This document shows, one piece after another, positions 8,632-20,827 of a DNA stretch of 64,000 nucleotides. Numbering within the stretch: the first letter of the stretch is position 1; each line of letters starts with the position of its first letter. A model generated the notes under the pieces. It saw nothing but the letters and a program-made list of their open reading frames with translations, did not search any database and was not told the DNA's origin. The stretch is from an uncultured Paracoccaceae bacterium (lineage in GTDB: Bacteria; Pseudomonadota; Alphaproteobacteria; Rhodobacterales; Rhodobacteraceae): assembly GCA_913060475.1 (NCBI GenBank), contig CAJXSD010000007.1, forward strand, positions 1 to 64,000, read 5' to 3'. A program made the position numbers and the translations under genes.

Positions 8632-9348
8632 TCAAATGTCGATCTGCGCGGGGCTGACATATGGCACAGCCGTCCCCAGTGTTATCTGCTCAGCCGTAAT
8701 GTGGGTGTCAAAGCACAAAACCTCAAGCCCCTTTTTTGTGGCCGCGGCCATCGCTGCCGCATAGGTTGGGTCGATATCTGCGGCAACACAGCAGGACGTA
8801 CAATCGGTCCGCTGGATCAGGTACAGCAACACCGCACGATCCCCTTGGGTGATCTGGTCCGCCAAGGCGCCCAGATGTTTTGCCCCACGGGCTGTCACAC
8901 TGTCCGGAAATTCGGCCACGCCTGCACGGCGGCTGAGTGTGACGGATTTCACCTCTAGGAAAATTTTGCCGCCTCGTTCGTCGGTTAACAGAAAATCAAC
9001 ACGCGATCCGTCGGCATATTTCACCTCCGCCTGAAAATGATCGCACTGGATTGGAATGTGACCCCGTTCCAACGCCTCTTTGACAACACGATTGGCGGCG
9101 GCGGTATCAATGCCGATCATTGTGCCATCGTCACGTTCGATCAACCGCCAAGCATATTTCAATTTCTTGCGCGGGTCATCATTGGGTTCCACCCAGACCC
9201 GCATGCCCGGCTGGATCAGGCCCATCATGGATCCGGGATTGGCGCAATGGGCGGTGACCACAGATCCATCCGACAACTGGACGTCTGCCAGAAACCGTTT
9301 ATAGCGTTTGATCAAACGCGCAGGGATAAGGGGTGTTTGAAACTGCAT
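8632..9348 (-). CDS. sfsA: Sugar fermentation stimulation protein SfsA
   Basis: SfsA family protein with a nucleic-acid-binding N-domain and a PD-(D/E)xK nuclease-like C-domain; its physiological role is still unclear. The 238 residues show VTAHCANPGSMMGL near the N-terminus, the RVDFLLTD and FLEVKSVTL segments that carry the nuclease-like acidic and lysine residues, and FPDSVTARGAKHL. Length equals that of E. coli SfsA. It is divergent from the CinA-like gene at 9393 across 44 bases, which must hold both promoters. Confidence 0.93.
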   Translation of the reverse strand: MQFQTPLIPARLIKRYKRFLADVQLSDGSVVTAHCANPGSMMGLIQPGMRVWVEPNDDPRKKLKYAWRLIERDDGTMIGIDTAAANRVVKEALERGHIPIQCDHFQAEVKYADGSRVDFLLTDERGGKIFLEVKSVTLSRRAGVAEFPDSVTARGAKHLGALADQITQGDRAVLLYLIQRTDCTSCCVAADIDPTYAAAMAAATKKGLEVLCFDTHITAEQITLGTAVPYVSPAQIDI

Positions 9349-9392
9349 AAAACTGGCCTATACCCTAAGCAAAGAAAAGAAAAGGCGAAAGC

Positions 9393-10118
9393 ATGACACA
9401 CCCCACCGCAGCTATGTTGGTCATTGGCGACGAAATTCTATCGGGCCGCACCCGTGATGCGAATATGCATTATCTGGCAGGCCAATTAACCGCCAAGGGC
9501 ATCCCGTTAAAAGAGGTCCGCGTTGTGTCCGATGATGCCCCTGCAATCATTGATGCCGTGCGCGCGCTGTCTGCCCGATATGCGCATGTGTTCACATCCG
9601 GCGGTATTGGGCCAACGCATGACGACATTACAGCCGACTGTATCGCCGCCGCATTTGACCGCCATATCGATGTGCGCGCCGATGCCCGCCAGTTGTTGGC
9701 CGATTTCTATCGTGAAACGGGACGCGAATTAAATGATGCCCGTTTGCGGATGGCGCGCATTCCGGATGATGCCGTTTTGATCGATAACCCTGTGTCTGTC
9801 GCGCCCGGGTTTCAGTTGGAAAATGTCTATGTCATGGCGGGCGTGCCATCGGTGTTTCAGGCCATGGTTGCCAGCGTCCTTCCCCAACTGACTGGCGGTC
9901 AGCCACTCATTAGCGAAAGCTTGCGCATTCTAAAGGGCGAAGGCGATATTGCCGCGCCTTTGGGCGAATTGGCCGCACGATATGATGATTTGCAAATCGG
10001 GTCCTATCCCTTTCAGCAAGATGGGCGTTACGGCACAAATATCGTATTGCGTGGTACCGATCCCGAACGCCTGAACGCGGCATTGGCTGAACTGAAAACC
10101 TTTGCCGGGGATCTATAA
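9393..10118 (+). CDS. CinA N-terminal (MoCF-like, COG1058) domain protein
   Basis: Stand-alone molybdopterin-binding-like domain, the N-terminal half of CinA. The 241 residues begin AMLVIGDEILSGRTRDAN and contain VFTSGGIGPTHDDITADC, the two phosphate-loop motifs of the MoaB/MogA/CinA fold. The C-terminal CinA deamidase domain is absent, as is common in alphaproteobacteria where it is encoded separately. Members of the CinA N-domain group can hydrolyse ADP-ribose-type pyrophosphates in some species; whether this one does cannot be told. The ribosome site is AAAAGGCGAAAG before the ATG. Confidence 0.88.
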   Translation: MTHPTAAMLVIGDEILSGRTRDANMHYLAGQLTAKGIPLKEVRVVSDDAPAIIDAVRALSARYAHVFTSGGIGPTHDDITADCIAAAFDRHIDVRADARQLLADFYRETGRELNDARLRMARIPDDAVLIDNPVSVAPGFQLENVYVMAGVPSVFQAMVASVLPQLTGGQPLISESLRILKGEGDIAAPLGELAARYDDLQIGSYPFQQDGRYGTNIVLRGTDPERLNAALAELKTFAGDL

Positions 10119-10119
10119 C

Positions 10120-10830
10120 ATGTCGCTGTTCGATGTTGTTGATGCCACTTGGCCCGCGGCACAGATGATCCGCGATGGGGCATTTGTGCTGCGCAATGGA
10201 CAGGGCGGCGGTAAACGGGTCAGCGCGGCCAGTCTGGTCGAAACAGATTTCAGCGATCCCGATATTGATCATGCCGAAACCGCCATGACCCGCATGGGCC
10301 AAGATGCCCTGTTCATGATCCGCAGCGCGGACACAGCATTAGACACAGCCTTGGCCCAGCGCGGGTATGATGTGATTGATCCCGTAAACCTATACTCCAT
10401 CCCCGCCCAAGATTTGGCCCAGACCCGACCGCCCAAGGTGTGCATGTTTTCCGTTTGGCCCCGCCTTGCCATACAAGAGGACATCTGGGCCCGCGCCGGC
10501 ATTGGCCCCGCCCGTTTGGCGGTGATGGACCGCGCCCAAGGCGCAAAAACAACCATTCTGGCGCGCTGGAATGACAAACCGGCGGGTACTGCCTATGTCG
10601 CGTGCCATGATCAAACGGCGATGCTGCATGCGCTGGAAATATTACCGGCCCATCAACGCCAAGGGTTGGGCCGCATCGTGATGAACCATGCCGCATTCTG
10701 GGCGCTGGATCAGGGCATGACCAAGGTTTCGGTGTTGTGTGTGGAAACAAATTTGGCGGCCAACGGTCTTTATTCTTCCCTAGGGATGAAAGTTGTGGAA
10801 CATTACCATTATCGTATCAAAAGGACATGA
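10120..10830 (+). CDS. GNAT family N-acetyltransferase
   Basis: Acetyltransferase of unknown substrate, 236 residues. The GNAT acetyl-CoA loop is visible in the C-terminal half as HQRQGLGRIVMNHAAFWA, followed by VLCVETNLAANGLYSSLGMKVVEHYHY, a classic motif A/B pair. The N-terminal half is poorly conserved. I placed the start at the ATG at 10120, one base after the cinA-like stop; a TTG 18 bases upstream is possible but would overlap the upstream gene. The next gene begins just after its stop, suggesting an operon with the CinA-like and AhpD-like genes. Confidence 0.82.
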   Translation: MSLFDVVDATWPAAQMIRDGAFVLRNGQGGGKRVSAASLVETDFSDPDIDHAETAMTRMGQDALFMIRSADTALDTALAQRGYDVIDPVNLYSIPAQDLAQTRPPKVCMFSVWPRLAIQEDIWARAGIGPARLAVMDRAQGAKTTILARWNDKPAGTAYVACHDQTAMLHALEILPAHQRQGLGRIVMNHAAFWALDQGMTKVSVLCVETNLAANGLYSSLGMKVVEHYHYRIKRT

Positions 10831-10831
10831 C

Positions 10832-11375
10832 ATGACAGACCCCAAGGGCGTGACCGCATTAAATTTACCCGCGGTTGACCCATTGCCAGAACAAACGCAA
10901 AAATATTTCGATATTTGTCAGGATAAATTGGGCATGATCCCGAACGTGTTGCAGGCGCATGCCTTTGACATTGATAAACTGAATGCGTTTACGGGTCTGT
11001 ATAACAATTTGATGCTGGCCCACAGCGGCCTGTCCAAATTGGAACGCGAAATGATCGCGGTTGTTGTGTCGTCAGTTAACAAGTGTTTTTATTGCCTAAC
11101 AGCGCATGGTGCGGCGGTGCGCGAATTGTCTGGGGATCCGGTTTTGGGTGAAATGATGGTGATGAACTATCGCGTCGCCGATCTGACCCCTCGGCAGCGG
11201 GCAATGTTGGAATTTGCCGAAAAAATCACAATTTCCAGTCATACAATAACGGAATCGGATCGTCAGGCTTTAAGGGATGTGGGCTTGGAAGATCGGGACA
11301 TTTGGGACATTGCCAATGTCGCGGGATTTTTCAATATGACCAATCGCGTTGCCAGTGCGGTCGATATGCGACCGA

Positions 11376-11404
<29 letters not shown>
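10832..11404 (+). CDS. AhpD-like peroxidase-related protein (carboxymuconolactone decarboxylase fold)
   Basis: AhpD-like protein with a CxxC plus histidine active site: Cys85, Cys88 and His92 in SVNKCFYCLTAHGAAV. This arrangement is that of AhpD-type alkylhydroperoxidases and the peroxidase-related subfamily. It is 190 residues long. The ATG at 10832 sits one base after the GNAT stop and follows AAAAGGACATG, a good ribosome-binding site. The 3' end overlaps the next gene start by 29 bases. True peroxidase activity is not proven for this subfamily. Confidence 0.87.
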
Positions 11405-14386
<2,982 letters not shown>

Positions 14387-14464
14387 TCACCCTATTGCAC
14401 GAATTTCACACAACTATGAACAAACGCCGCCCTGATGTCATTGATAACGCGGCGGCACATCCGA

Positions 14465-15109
14465 TCAAAATTGCCCCCGCGGGCGGCGCAGCAGGGTCAT
14501 ATCGTTCAAAACAATGCGATTTTTTTGCGGGTTTGCAATCATGATATCCAGCCAGATTTTTGAAAACGCACCCACATCAAAGGCGTGAAACCCCAGATCA
14601 AAGATCACACAATGATGCCCCCCGCCAGTTTCGACCATTTGCGTAAATTTCGCAACCGATGCGCCATATTTCACATTAAGCCGCAGATAAAACGTCACCA
14701 GATCATCCACAGTTGCCACAAGATCGCATTGAAACAACGTGTATTTGGTCATCGCCTTCACCGCAGTTTCGGGTGCGGCGAAAGACAGCGACAAAAATTC
14801 GCCCGCAACTGCAGTCATGGCCAAACCCAGCCCAATCGGACCCGATTCCGTCACAGGCCTATCCGCGAAAACGCCGATCTGATCGCCCGCGCCGCCCAAA
14901 TATAATTTGACCGATGGCCCGATATCCACACCAGATCGGGGCGAGGATGTTTCGGCAATTGCGCCGGCGCGGTAAAATTCAGCCGCACGCCATGCCCAAT
15001 CGCAATTCAGCGGCAATGCACCCTGACCTGCGGTCATCAATGATTTTTGACCATCAAATTCCCCCAGATCGAAAATGCCATAGGGGGGCTGTGACACTGC
15101 ATCTGACAT
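14465..15109 (-). CDS. Conserved hypothetical protein, DUF6478-like
   Basis: Uncharacterised 214-residue protein. The C-terminal two thirds resembles a Rhodobacteraceae family I know as DUF6478, with the pattern FLSLSFAAPE, FYLRLNVKYG, VIFDLGFHAFD, KIWLDIMIANPQKNRIVLNDMT and a RRPR ending. No signal peptide, membrane segment or catalytic motif is visible. I chose the ATG at 15109 (MSDAVSQPP); an upstream in-frame ATG at 15133 adds eight unconserved residues. It sits between fadH and a lipoprotein gene on the same strand with a gap of about 84 bases on the fadH side. Confidence 0.72.
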   Translation of the reverse strand: MSDAVSQPPYGIFDLGEFDGQKSLMTAGQGALPLNCDWAWRAAEFYRAGAIAETSSPRSGVDIGPSVKLYLGGAGDQIGVFADRPVTESGPIGLGLAMTAVAGEFLSLSFAAPETAVKAMTKYTLFQCDLVATVDDLVTFYLRLNVKYGASVAKFTQMVETGGGHHCVIFDLGFHAFDVGAFSKIWLDIMIANPQKNRIVLNDMTLLRRPRGQF

Positions 15110-15141
15110 CGGGTTTCTTTCTTGATCAAACAACGGGCCGA

Positions 15142-15732
15142 TTATGGCCTATATTTTGGCCTAGGCCAAGGCTGCGTCATTGGCAGATATGCGGCGCGTT
15201 GCCCAGTGTCGGCAATGCCCCAGGACAATCCGCCAAACACCTGCTGCGCCGTTGTCTGCGACACGGTCTTACCAGGGGCGCTGTATAAATTTGCCAAAAC
15301 CAGATAGCCCTGATCATAGGCGACCATGCGCCAAAAAGTTTGATCCACGGGCTGCATCAAATGTAAATCTGAATTTTTCAACTGCACCAATTTCATCTGA
15401 CCGTCGGACAGACGCGTGATCACCTGATCCGTTGGCGTTTCGGGATCCGGCAAGGCCCCCACAGACACCGCAGACATGCGGCGCAACGCGACGGTCAAAA
15501 CCGTTTTTCCCGTATCCTGACAGGGCGAAAACGCGGCAAAGACCAAACTGGATTGCGATTTTGTCAACTCGGGTCGGGCGCAATATCCGCGGGGCGCATC
15601 AATCACCAACCCATTCGACACTGTGATTTGGCGCGGCAGCGATTGGGCGTTCGGGATGACCCCATCCAACATCCCCCCGCATCCCGCCAGGACCATCGAG
15701 GCCATCAGGACCATGCCTGACAAAATGCGCAT
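15142..15732 (-). CDS. Putative lipoprotein of unknown function
   Basis: Lipoprotein of about 196 residues: the N-terminus MRILSGMVLMASMVLAGCGG is a lipoprotein signal peptide with lipobox LAGC. I use the ATG at 15732; four codons upstream (15744) is an alternative start. The mature part has two more cysteines (YCARP and SPCQDTG) that could form a disulfide, a spacing I associate with roseobacter lipoproteins of unknown role, and no recognised catalytic motif. It is probably co-transcribed with the DUF6478-like gene 32 bases downstream. Confidence 0.72.
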   Translation of the reverse strand: MRILSGMVLMASMVLAGCGGMLDGVIPNAQSLPRQITVSNGLVIDAPRGYCARPELTKSQSSLVFAAFSPCQDTGKTVLTVALRRMSAVSVGALPDPETPTDQVITRLSDGQMKLVQLKNSDLHLMQPVDQTFWRMVAYDQGYLVLANLYSAPGKTVSQTTAQQVFGGLSWGIADTGQRAAYLPMTQPWPRPKYRP

Positions 15733-15744
15733 CCCAAATGACAT

Positions 15745-16039
15745 CGTATCGCCACCCCTAATTCGTTGTTCATCGCAAATTTAATCTGCGTATCGGGCAA
15801 ACACCAATTCCCGAAACGGGACACAAACGACCGCGAAACGCCCAAGCCTTGGCAAACGGCGTCACAGCATCAGTAATCACAACATCCCCCCACAAGGTCA
15901 ATCAAAATTGCCCGAAATCCGGCCCTTTGTTTGATATTTCCCGTGTATTTGGGTCATTTTACATCAGGTTCAGAATTGCAATTTCAACGCAACCCCCTTA
16001 TTTGGAATAAAACGCCACGGGAAACAGAAAGCGACGTTT
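15745..16039. other. Divergent intergenic region between the lipoprotein gene and accD
   Basis: The largest gene-free stretch of the window, about 295 bases. It must carry promoters for the lipoprotein gene (leftward) and for accD (rightward). It is AT-richer toward accD. I see no strong hairpin, tandem repeat, tRNA or riboswitch-like structure. A possible accD ribosome-binding region is the A-rich GAAACAGAAAG before the ATG. A small open frame at 15931-16131 overlaps accD and has no coding signs. Confidence 0.6.
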
Positions 16040-16978
16040 ATGAACTGGATCACCAACTATGTCCGCCCCCGCATCAACTCAATCTTTTCGCGCCGCGAGG
16101 TGCCGGAAAATTTGTGGACGAAATGCGATGAATGCGGAACCATGCTGTTTCACCGCGAATTGTCGGACAATCTGAACGTCTGCACCCATTGCGATCATCA
16201 CATGGCGATCACACCGCGCGATCGGTTTAATGCCTTGTTCGATGGCGGCATTTTCGTCGAGGTCAAGGTCCCCGAACCCATCACCGACCCCTTGCAGTTC
16301 AAGGATCAGAAAAAATATCCCGAACGCATGAAAGCGGCCCAGAAAAAAACCACCGAGAAAGAGGCGATGTTGGTGGCCGAAGGCGAAATCGGCCGCACCC
16401 CCATCGTGGCCGCCGCCCAGGATTTCGGGTTTATGGGCGGATCCATGGGCATGTATGTGGGCAATGCCATTATCGCAGCAGCCGAACGCGCGGTTGCCCT
16501 AAAACGCCCCTTGGTTTTGTTTTCCGCAGCCGGTGGTGCGCGCATGCAAGAGGGCATTCTAAGCCTGATGCAAATGCCCCGCACGACCGTTGCCGTCCAA
16601 ATGCTGAAAGAGGCGGGCCTGCCCTATATCGTCGTTCTAACCCATCCAACAACGGGCGGCGTCACGGCATCCTATGCCATGTTGGGCGACGTCCAAATCG
16701 CAGAACCCAATGCGCTGATTTGTTTTGCCGGTCCGCGCGTGATCGAACAAACCATCCGCGAAAAATTACCCGAAGGGTTCCAGCGTGCTGAATATCTGCT
16801 AGATCACGGGATGTTGGATCGCGTCACACCGCGCACCCAATTGCGCGACGAATTGATCACAATCATCCGCATGCTGACCAACCAACCCCCCGCGGTCAAG
16901 GGCGACCTGCCCGCGCCAGATGAAACCGCATCACAGCCTGCCACCGAACAGGCCGAACAGACGGACAAAAATGACTGA
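16040..16978 (+). CDS. accD: Acetyl-CoA carboxylase carboxyltransferase subunit beta
   Basis: Beta subunit of the carboxyltransferase that transfers CO2 from carboxybiotin to acetyl-CoA, the first step of fatty-acid synthesis. The N-terminal four-cysteine zinc ribbon is visible (CDEC and CTHC, about residues 30-52), followed by the crotonase-fold domain with [23 protein letters not shown] and [15 protein letters not shown]. The 312-residue length is usual, with a short acidic Gln/Thr-rich tail. It overlaps folC by 8 bases, an accD-folC arrangement widely conserved in bacteria. Confidence 0.97.
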   Translation: MNWITNYVRPRINSIFSRREVPENLWTKCDECGTMLFHRELSDNLNVCTHCDHHMAITPRDRFNALFDGGIFVEVKVPEPITDPLQFKDQKKYPERMKAAQKKTTEKEAMLVAEGEIGRTPIVAAAQDFGFMGGSMGMYVGNAIIAAAERAVALKRPLVLFSAAGGARMQEGILSLMQMPRTTVAVQMLKEAGLPYIVVLTHPTTGGVTASYAMLGDVQIAEPNALICFAGPRVIEQTIREKLPEGFQRAEYLLDHGMLDRVTPRTQLRDELITIIRMLTNQPPAVKGDLPAPDETASQPATEQAEQTDKND

Positions 16979-18245
16979 CATCACATCTGACGCCATTTTG
17001 GATCGCATGATGGCACTGCACCCCAAGGTGATTGATTTGACCTTGGATCGGGTTTGGCGTTTGCTGGGGGCATTGGACCACCCACAAAACGCCCTGCCTC
17101 CGGTAATTCATATCGCCGGCACCAATGGCAAAGGATCGACCCAGGCGATGATCCGCGCCGGGCTTGAGGCGGCGGGACAACGTGTCCACGCCTATACATC
17201 ACCGCATTTGGCGCGATTTCACGAACGCATTCGACTGGCGGGTGACTTGATTGCAGAATCGCATCTGACGGAAATTCTGGACGAATGCTACGCAAAAAAT
17301 AATCGCGAAAATATCACCTATTTCGAAATCACCACCTGCGCCGCACTGCTGGCTATGGCGCGCACACCCGCCGACTATACCCTGCTTGAGGTGGGGCTGG
17401 GCGGGCGATTGGACGCCACGAATGTGGTGGACAAACCCGCTGTGACCATCATCACCCCCGTTTCCATGGATCACGAAGGGTTCTTGGGCGACACATTGGC
17501 CAAAATCGCATCGGAAAAGGCCGGCATCATCAAACGCGGCGTTCCCGTGATCGTTGGCCCGCAACAGCCCGAAGCGATGGAGGTCATCGAACAAACGGCC
17601 GCGCGGTTGGGCGCCCCTATTTTGGCCTATGGCCAACACTGGCACGTCGGGCGCGAAGGCGACCGTTTGGTGTACCAGGATGAAACCGGGCTGGTCGATG
17701 TCGCCCTGCCCAATTTGCCAGGCGCACATCAGTATGAAAATGCAGGCGCGGCCATTGCGGCACTGCGGTATTTGGGATTTGATGACACCGCATTTGATGG
17801 GGCCGTCACCCGTGCATTTTGGCCTGCGCGCATGCAAAAATTGGCCCACGGCCCCGTGATCGATGCCGCCCCAAATTGTGAAATCTGGTTGGATGGCGGG
17901 CACAACCCCGCCGCAGGTCAGGCCATTGCCGATCATCTAAAAACATTGCCCGAACGCCCCACCTATATGGTCTGTGGCATGTTGAATACCAAGGATATCC
18001 AAGGCTATCTGCGCCCCATGGCCGACAGCGCCCGTCACCTGTTTGCCGTATCCATCCCGGGCGAGGCAAACACACTGCCCGCAGAGCAAACCGCGCAGGC
18101 CGCGCTGGCCTGTGGCCTGCCCGCGACCAGTGCGGACACCGTTCTAGATGCGGTCAAACAGATTAACGCAACTGATCCAAATGCACGCATTTTGATCTGT
18201 GGATCGCTATATTTGGCCGGAAATATCCTAAAAACGCACGAATAA
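16971..18245 (+). CDS. folC: Bifunctional folylpolyglutamate/dihydrofolate synthase
   Basis: Adds glutamate to dihydropteroate and to folates with ATP. The 424 residues show the Mur-ligase-type P-loop [10 protein letters not shown], the TSPHL and RFHERI substrate segments, [12 protein letters not shown], the SMDHEGFLG block and the C-terminal DGGHNPAA. I place the start at the ATG at 16971, inside the accD end, because residues upstream are the translated accD tail in another frame. The stop is followed about 140 bases later by a strong terminator that I attribute mainly to the candidate small RNA but which would also end accD-folC transcription. Confidence 0.95.
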   Translation: MTDITSDAILDRMMALHPKVIDLTLDRVWRLLGALDHPQNALPPVIHIAGTNGKGSTQAMIRAGLEAAGQRVHAYTSPHLARFHERIRLAGDLIAESHLTEILDECYAKNNRENITYFEITTCAALLAMARTPADYTLLEVGLGGRLDATNVVDKPAVTIITPVSMDHEGFLGDTLAKIASEKAGIIKRGVPVIVGPQQPEAMEVIEQTAARLGAPILAYGQHWHVGREGDRLVYQDETGLVDVALPNLPGAHQYENAGAAIAALRYLGFDDTAFDGAVTRAFWPARMQKLAHGPVIDAAPNCEIWLDGGHNPAAGQAIADHLKTLPERPTYMVCGMLNTKDIQGYLRPMADSARHLFAVSIPGEANTLPAEQTAQAALACGLPATSADTVLDAVKQINATDPNARILICGSLYLAGNILKTHE

Positions 18246-18265
18246 CCGGATTTTCGATAGAAAAC

Positions 18266-18307
18266 GAATCGCGATTCTTGACTGATTCGCATTCACCTGC
18301 GTATAGT
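18266..18307 (+). promoter_or_regulatory. Promoter with abutting palindrome and direct repeats, driving the candidate small RNA
   Basis: A -35 box TTGACT (18278-18283) and a -10 box TATAGT (18302-18307) are 18 bases apart. The 12-base perfect palindrome GAATCGCGATTC (18266-18277) touches the -35 box. The 9-mer TGATTCGCA occurs twice (18283-18291 and 18307-18315), 24 bases apart, spanning the spacer and the predicted start site. These look like protein-binding sites. All is read directly; promoter function is inference. Confidence 0.5.
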
Positions 18308-18313
18308 GATTCG

Positions 18314-18418
18314 CAAGCAGTGATGTATGCGAGCAGTATTTGCATCACGGCTTATGGTTACGGGTGCATACAGGCATAATTGGCCCAGTTCCTAGCGGGA
18401 CTGGGCCTTATAATTTTC
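18314..18418 (+). ncRNA. Candidate small RNA between folC and zapE
   Basis: A transcript from the promoter at 18278-18307 would start near 18314 and end in the T-rich tract after the hairpin at 18382-18407, giving about 105 nt. It can form a long-range stem TGTATGC (18324-18330) with GCATACA (18366-18372), followed by the terminator stem. No open reading frame with a ribosome site lies inside. It is not 4.5S, 6S, tmRNA or a tRNA by the features I know. The opposite-strand zapE ends ten bases after it. It could also be only a long folC 3' leader-trailer, so confidence is moderate. Confidence 0.42.
18382..18418 (+). terminator. Intrinsic terminator
   Basis: An 11-base stem, GGCCCAGTTCC paired with GGGACTGGGCC through one G-U wobble, closed by the loop TAGC (18382-18407), and followed by TTATAATTTTCTT. 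It ends rightward transcription from accD-folC and from the candidate small RNA before the convergent zapE gene. Confidence 0.7.
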
Positions 18419-18427
18419 TTGGCTAGT

Positions 18428-19483
18428 CTAATTGCCCCAATCGGCGGCCTGCATTTCGCGCAAACGGCTGGCGGTGCGTTCAAATTCGAACACGCCCTCG
18501 CCCTCAAGGTACAGCATTTCGGGCCGCGCGGCGGCAGAACAAATCACCTTGGTCTTGGCCTCATATAGTGCATCAATCAGCGTGACAAAGCGTTTTAATT
18601 CGTTGAAATTGCTGCGCCCCATCTGGGGAATATCATCAATCATGATGACACGCACGGTCTGCGCAATCGCCAAATAATCCCCCGGCCCCAGCATTTGACC
18701 GCAAAGATCAAAAAACGAAAACCGCGCCACACCATTGTGGAACTGCGGAAAAATCAGGTCGCGGCCCTTGTGCACCAATCGGAATTCGTGCCCCTGCCCA
18801 CCCGACAAATCGTGCCAAATTTCATGCATTTTTTGGCGGGTTTCGGGGTTTAGCGGCATGAAATACCGGTCTTCGCCAGATAGGCGATCTTGGCGGTAAT
18901 CTGTTTCACTGCGCATTTCATGCACCACCAATTTATCGCAGATCAAATCGATAAAGGGTAAAAACAGCTGCCGGTTCAGGCCATCTTTGTATAGGTCTTG
19001 CGGGATGCGATTGGATGTGGTGACGACAACCACACCCGCCTGGAACAGTTTTTCAAACAGGCGCCCCACGATCATGGCGTCCGCGATATCCTTGATCTGC
19101 ATTTCATCAAAGGCCAAGACACGCACCTGATCAATAACCGCCTGCGCCACAGGGGCCAAGGCATCCGCAATTTCGCGTTGGCGCGCCTGATGCAGGGCGT
19201 TTTGGATTTCTTGCATGAATTCGTGAAAATGCACGCGGCGGACGGGCACTGTCAGACTGTCGACAAATAAATCCATCAACATAGATTTGCCGCGCCCGAC
19301 TCCGCCCCACAGATACAGGCCCTTGGGCGGTGGGGGCGCTTTGCGAAACAATCCACGTTTAACGGGGGTTTCGACCGCTTGGCGGATGCGTTCAAATTCG
19401 GGCAACACGGCCCGCTGCACGGGATCATCGCGCAAAATACCTTGCGCGACACGATCATTATATAGCGCCACAATATCCGTCAT
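18428..19483 (-). CDS. zapE: Cell division protein ZapE (AFG1-like ATPase)
   Basis: AAA-type ATPase of the ZapE/AFG1 family; E. coli ZapE associates with the Z-ring, mitochondrial AFG1 helps degrade respiratory-complex subunits. The 351 residues have Walker A GGVGRGKS (60-67), the family segment VRRVHFHEFM, Walker B LAFDEMQIKDIADAMI, a TTSNR sensor motif and the YFMPL and FEFERTASRLREM blocks near the end. I start at the ATG at 19483; the frame runs on to a TTG at 19513 without conservation. It is a single-gene unit divergent from the MFS transporter. Confidence 0.92.
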   Translation of the reverse strand: MTDIVALYNDRVAQGILRDDPVQRAVLPEFERIRQAVETPVKRGLFRKAPPPPKGLYLWGGVGRGKSMLMDLFVDSLTVPVRRVHFHEFMQEIQNALHQARQREIADALAPVAQAVIDQVRVLAFDEMQIKDIADAMIVGRLFEKLFQAGVVVVTTSNRIPQDLYKDGLNRQLFLPFIDLICDKLVVHEMRSETDYRQDRLSGEDRYFMPLNPETRQKMHEIWHDLSGGQGHEFRLVHKGRDLIFPQFHNGVARFSFFDLCGQMLGPGDYLAIAQTVRVIMIDDIPQMGRSNFNELKRFVTLIDALYEAKTKVICSAAARPEMLYLEGEGVFEFERTASRLREMQAADWGN

Positions 19484-19591
19484 AACCGATGCATACCCCG
19501 TGCCCTTGCCCAAGAAAAGAGTGTATTGAAAACATTATTTGAATTGACGCACCAGCGCGAACACACATACTGGCTGCGAAAGGATACCCCA

Positions 19592-20827
19592 ATGACCAAA
19601 ACGCCTCTGTTTACGCCTGTGTTAATCGTTGGCTGCGTGATTATCATGGTCAGCTTTGCCGTTCGTGCATCGTTTGGGGTGTTTCAAATTCCGATTGCAC
19701 ATGAATTTGGCTGGCTGCGTGCTGATTTTTCGCTGGCGATTGCGATCCAGAACTTGGCTTGGGGGATTGGTCAGCCGCTGTTCGGCGCAATGGCGGAAAA
19801 AATGGGCGATCGCCGCGCCATTATTTTTGGTGCGTTGATTTATGCGGCGGGGCTGGTGTTGTCGTCCTTTGCTGTGACGCCCAGCGCGCATCAGTTTTAC
19901 GAAATCTTGGTGGGATTTGGCGTGGCTGGCACGGGGTTTGGTGTTATTTTGGCCGTGGTGGGACGGGCCAGCAGCGATGAAAACCGGTCCATGTCGCTGG
20001 CCATCGCCACTGCCGCGGGCAGTGCGGGGCAGGTTTTTGGTGCGCCGACGGCGGAATATTTACTGACCTTTATGGCCTGGCAGAATGTCTTTGTGGTCTT
20101 TGCCGCCGCGATATTGGCCACGCTGATGCTGTTGCCCGCCATGCGCGCCCCGCAGGTGGCCGATAAATCGCAATTGGATGCCAGCATGGGCCAAATCCTG
20201 AAAACCGCGATCAAAGATCCCACCTATACGATGATATTCCTTGGGTTTTTTAGCTGCGGGTATCAGCTGGCCTTTGTCACTGCGCATTTTCCCGCCTTTG
20301 TCACCGAAATGTGTGGGCCGATCCTGCCTGGCGGCATGTTGGACAGTATCGGTATCAGAAGCACATCGGCGCTGGGGGCGGTGGCCATTTCCCTGATCGG
20401 TCTGGCCAATATCGCAGGCACATTGACCGCGGGATATTTGGGCAAACGATATTCCAAGAAATATTTGCTGGCGGGGATTTATTTTGGGCGCACGGTGATT
20501 GCAGCGTGGTTTATCGCGACGCCCATGACGCCAACAACCGTTTTGATATTTTCGGCCCTTATGGGGTCATTGTGGTTGGCAACCGTTCCCCTGACCAGCG
20601 GATTGATCGCGCATATCTATGGCCTGCGCTATATGGGGACGCTGTACGGGATCGTGTTTTTTTCCCACCAGCTGGGCAGTTTCATGGGCGTCTGGCTGGG
20701 CGGCAGAATGTACGACATCTACGGCAGCTATACGGCCGTTTGGTGGGTGGGCGTGGGTGTCGGCGCGTTCAGTGCGCTGATCCATTTGCCCGTGCGTGAA
20801 CGGCCTGCGACCTTAACGCCCGCGTAA
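19592..20827 (+). CDS. Major facilitator superfamily transporter
   Basis: Twelve-segment inner-membrane transporter of 411 residues. The first hydrophobic segment is VLIVGCVIIMVSFAVRASFG, and the loop between segments 2 and 3 has GAMAEKMGDRRAIIFG, the MFS motif A variant; the fold and the FGVFQIPIAHEFGW start resemble the oxalate/formate and monocarboxylate-type MFS group. The substrate is unknown. The ATG at 19592 follows a GAAAGGA ribosome site; the upstream ATG at 19526 lacks one. Its 3' end overlaps the convergent hydrolase gene by 15 bases. Confidence 0.87.
   Translation: MTKTPLFTPVLIVGCVIIMVSFAVRASFGVFQIPIAHEFGWLRADFSLAIAIQNLAWGIGQPLFGAMAEKMGDRRAIIFGALIYAAGLVLSSFAVTPSAHQFYEILVGFGVAGTGFGVILAVVGRASSDENRSMSLAIATAAGSAGQVFGAPTAEYLLTFMAWQNVFVVFAAAILATLMLLPAMRAPQVADKSQLDASMGQILKTAIKDPTYTMIFLGFFSCGYQLAFVTAHFPAFVTEMCGPILPGGMLDSIGIRSTSALGAVAISLIGLANIAGTLTAGYLGKRYSKKYLLAGIYFGRTVIAAWFIATPMTPTTVLIFSALMGSLWLATVPLTSGLIAHIYGLRYMGTLYGIVFFSHQLGSFMGVWLGGRMYDIYGSYTAVWWVGVGVGAFSALIHLPVRERPATLTPA

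Noticed and set aside
14426-14456. GCCGCC...GGCGGC inverted repeat between fadH and the DUF6478-like gene
   Set aside because: Only six pairs with a 19-base loop and no T-tract; not convincing as a terminator.
15745-16039. Possible tRNA or riboswitch in the largest gap
   Set aside because: I found no acceptor-stem, anticodon arrangement or conserved riboswitch-like core.
15931-16131. 66-codon open frame overlapping the accD start
   Set aside because: Out of frame with accD, no ribosome site and no coding character.
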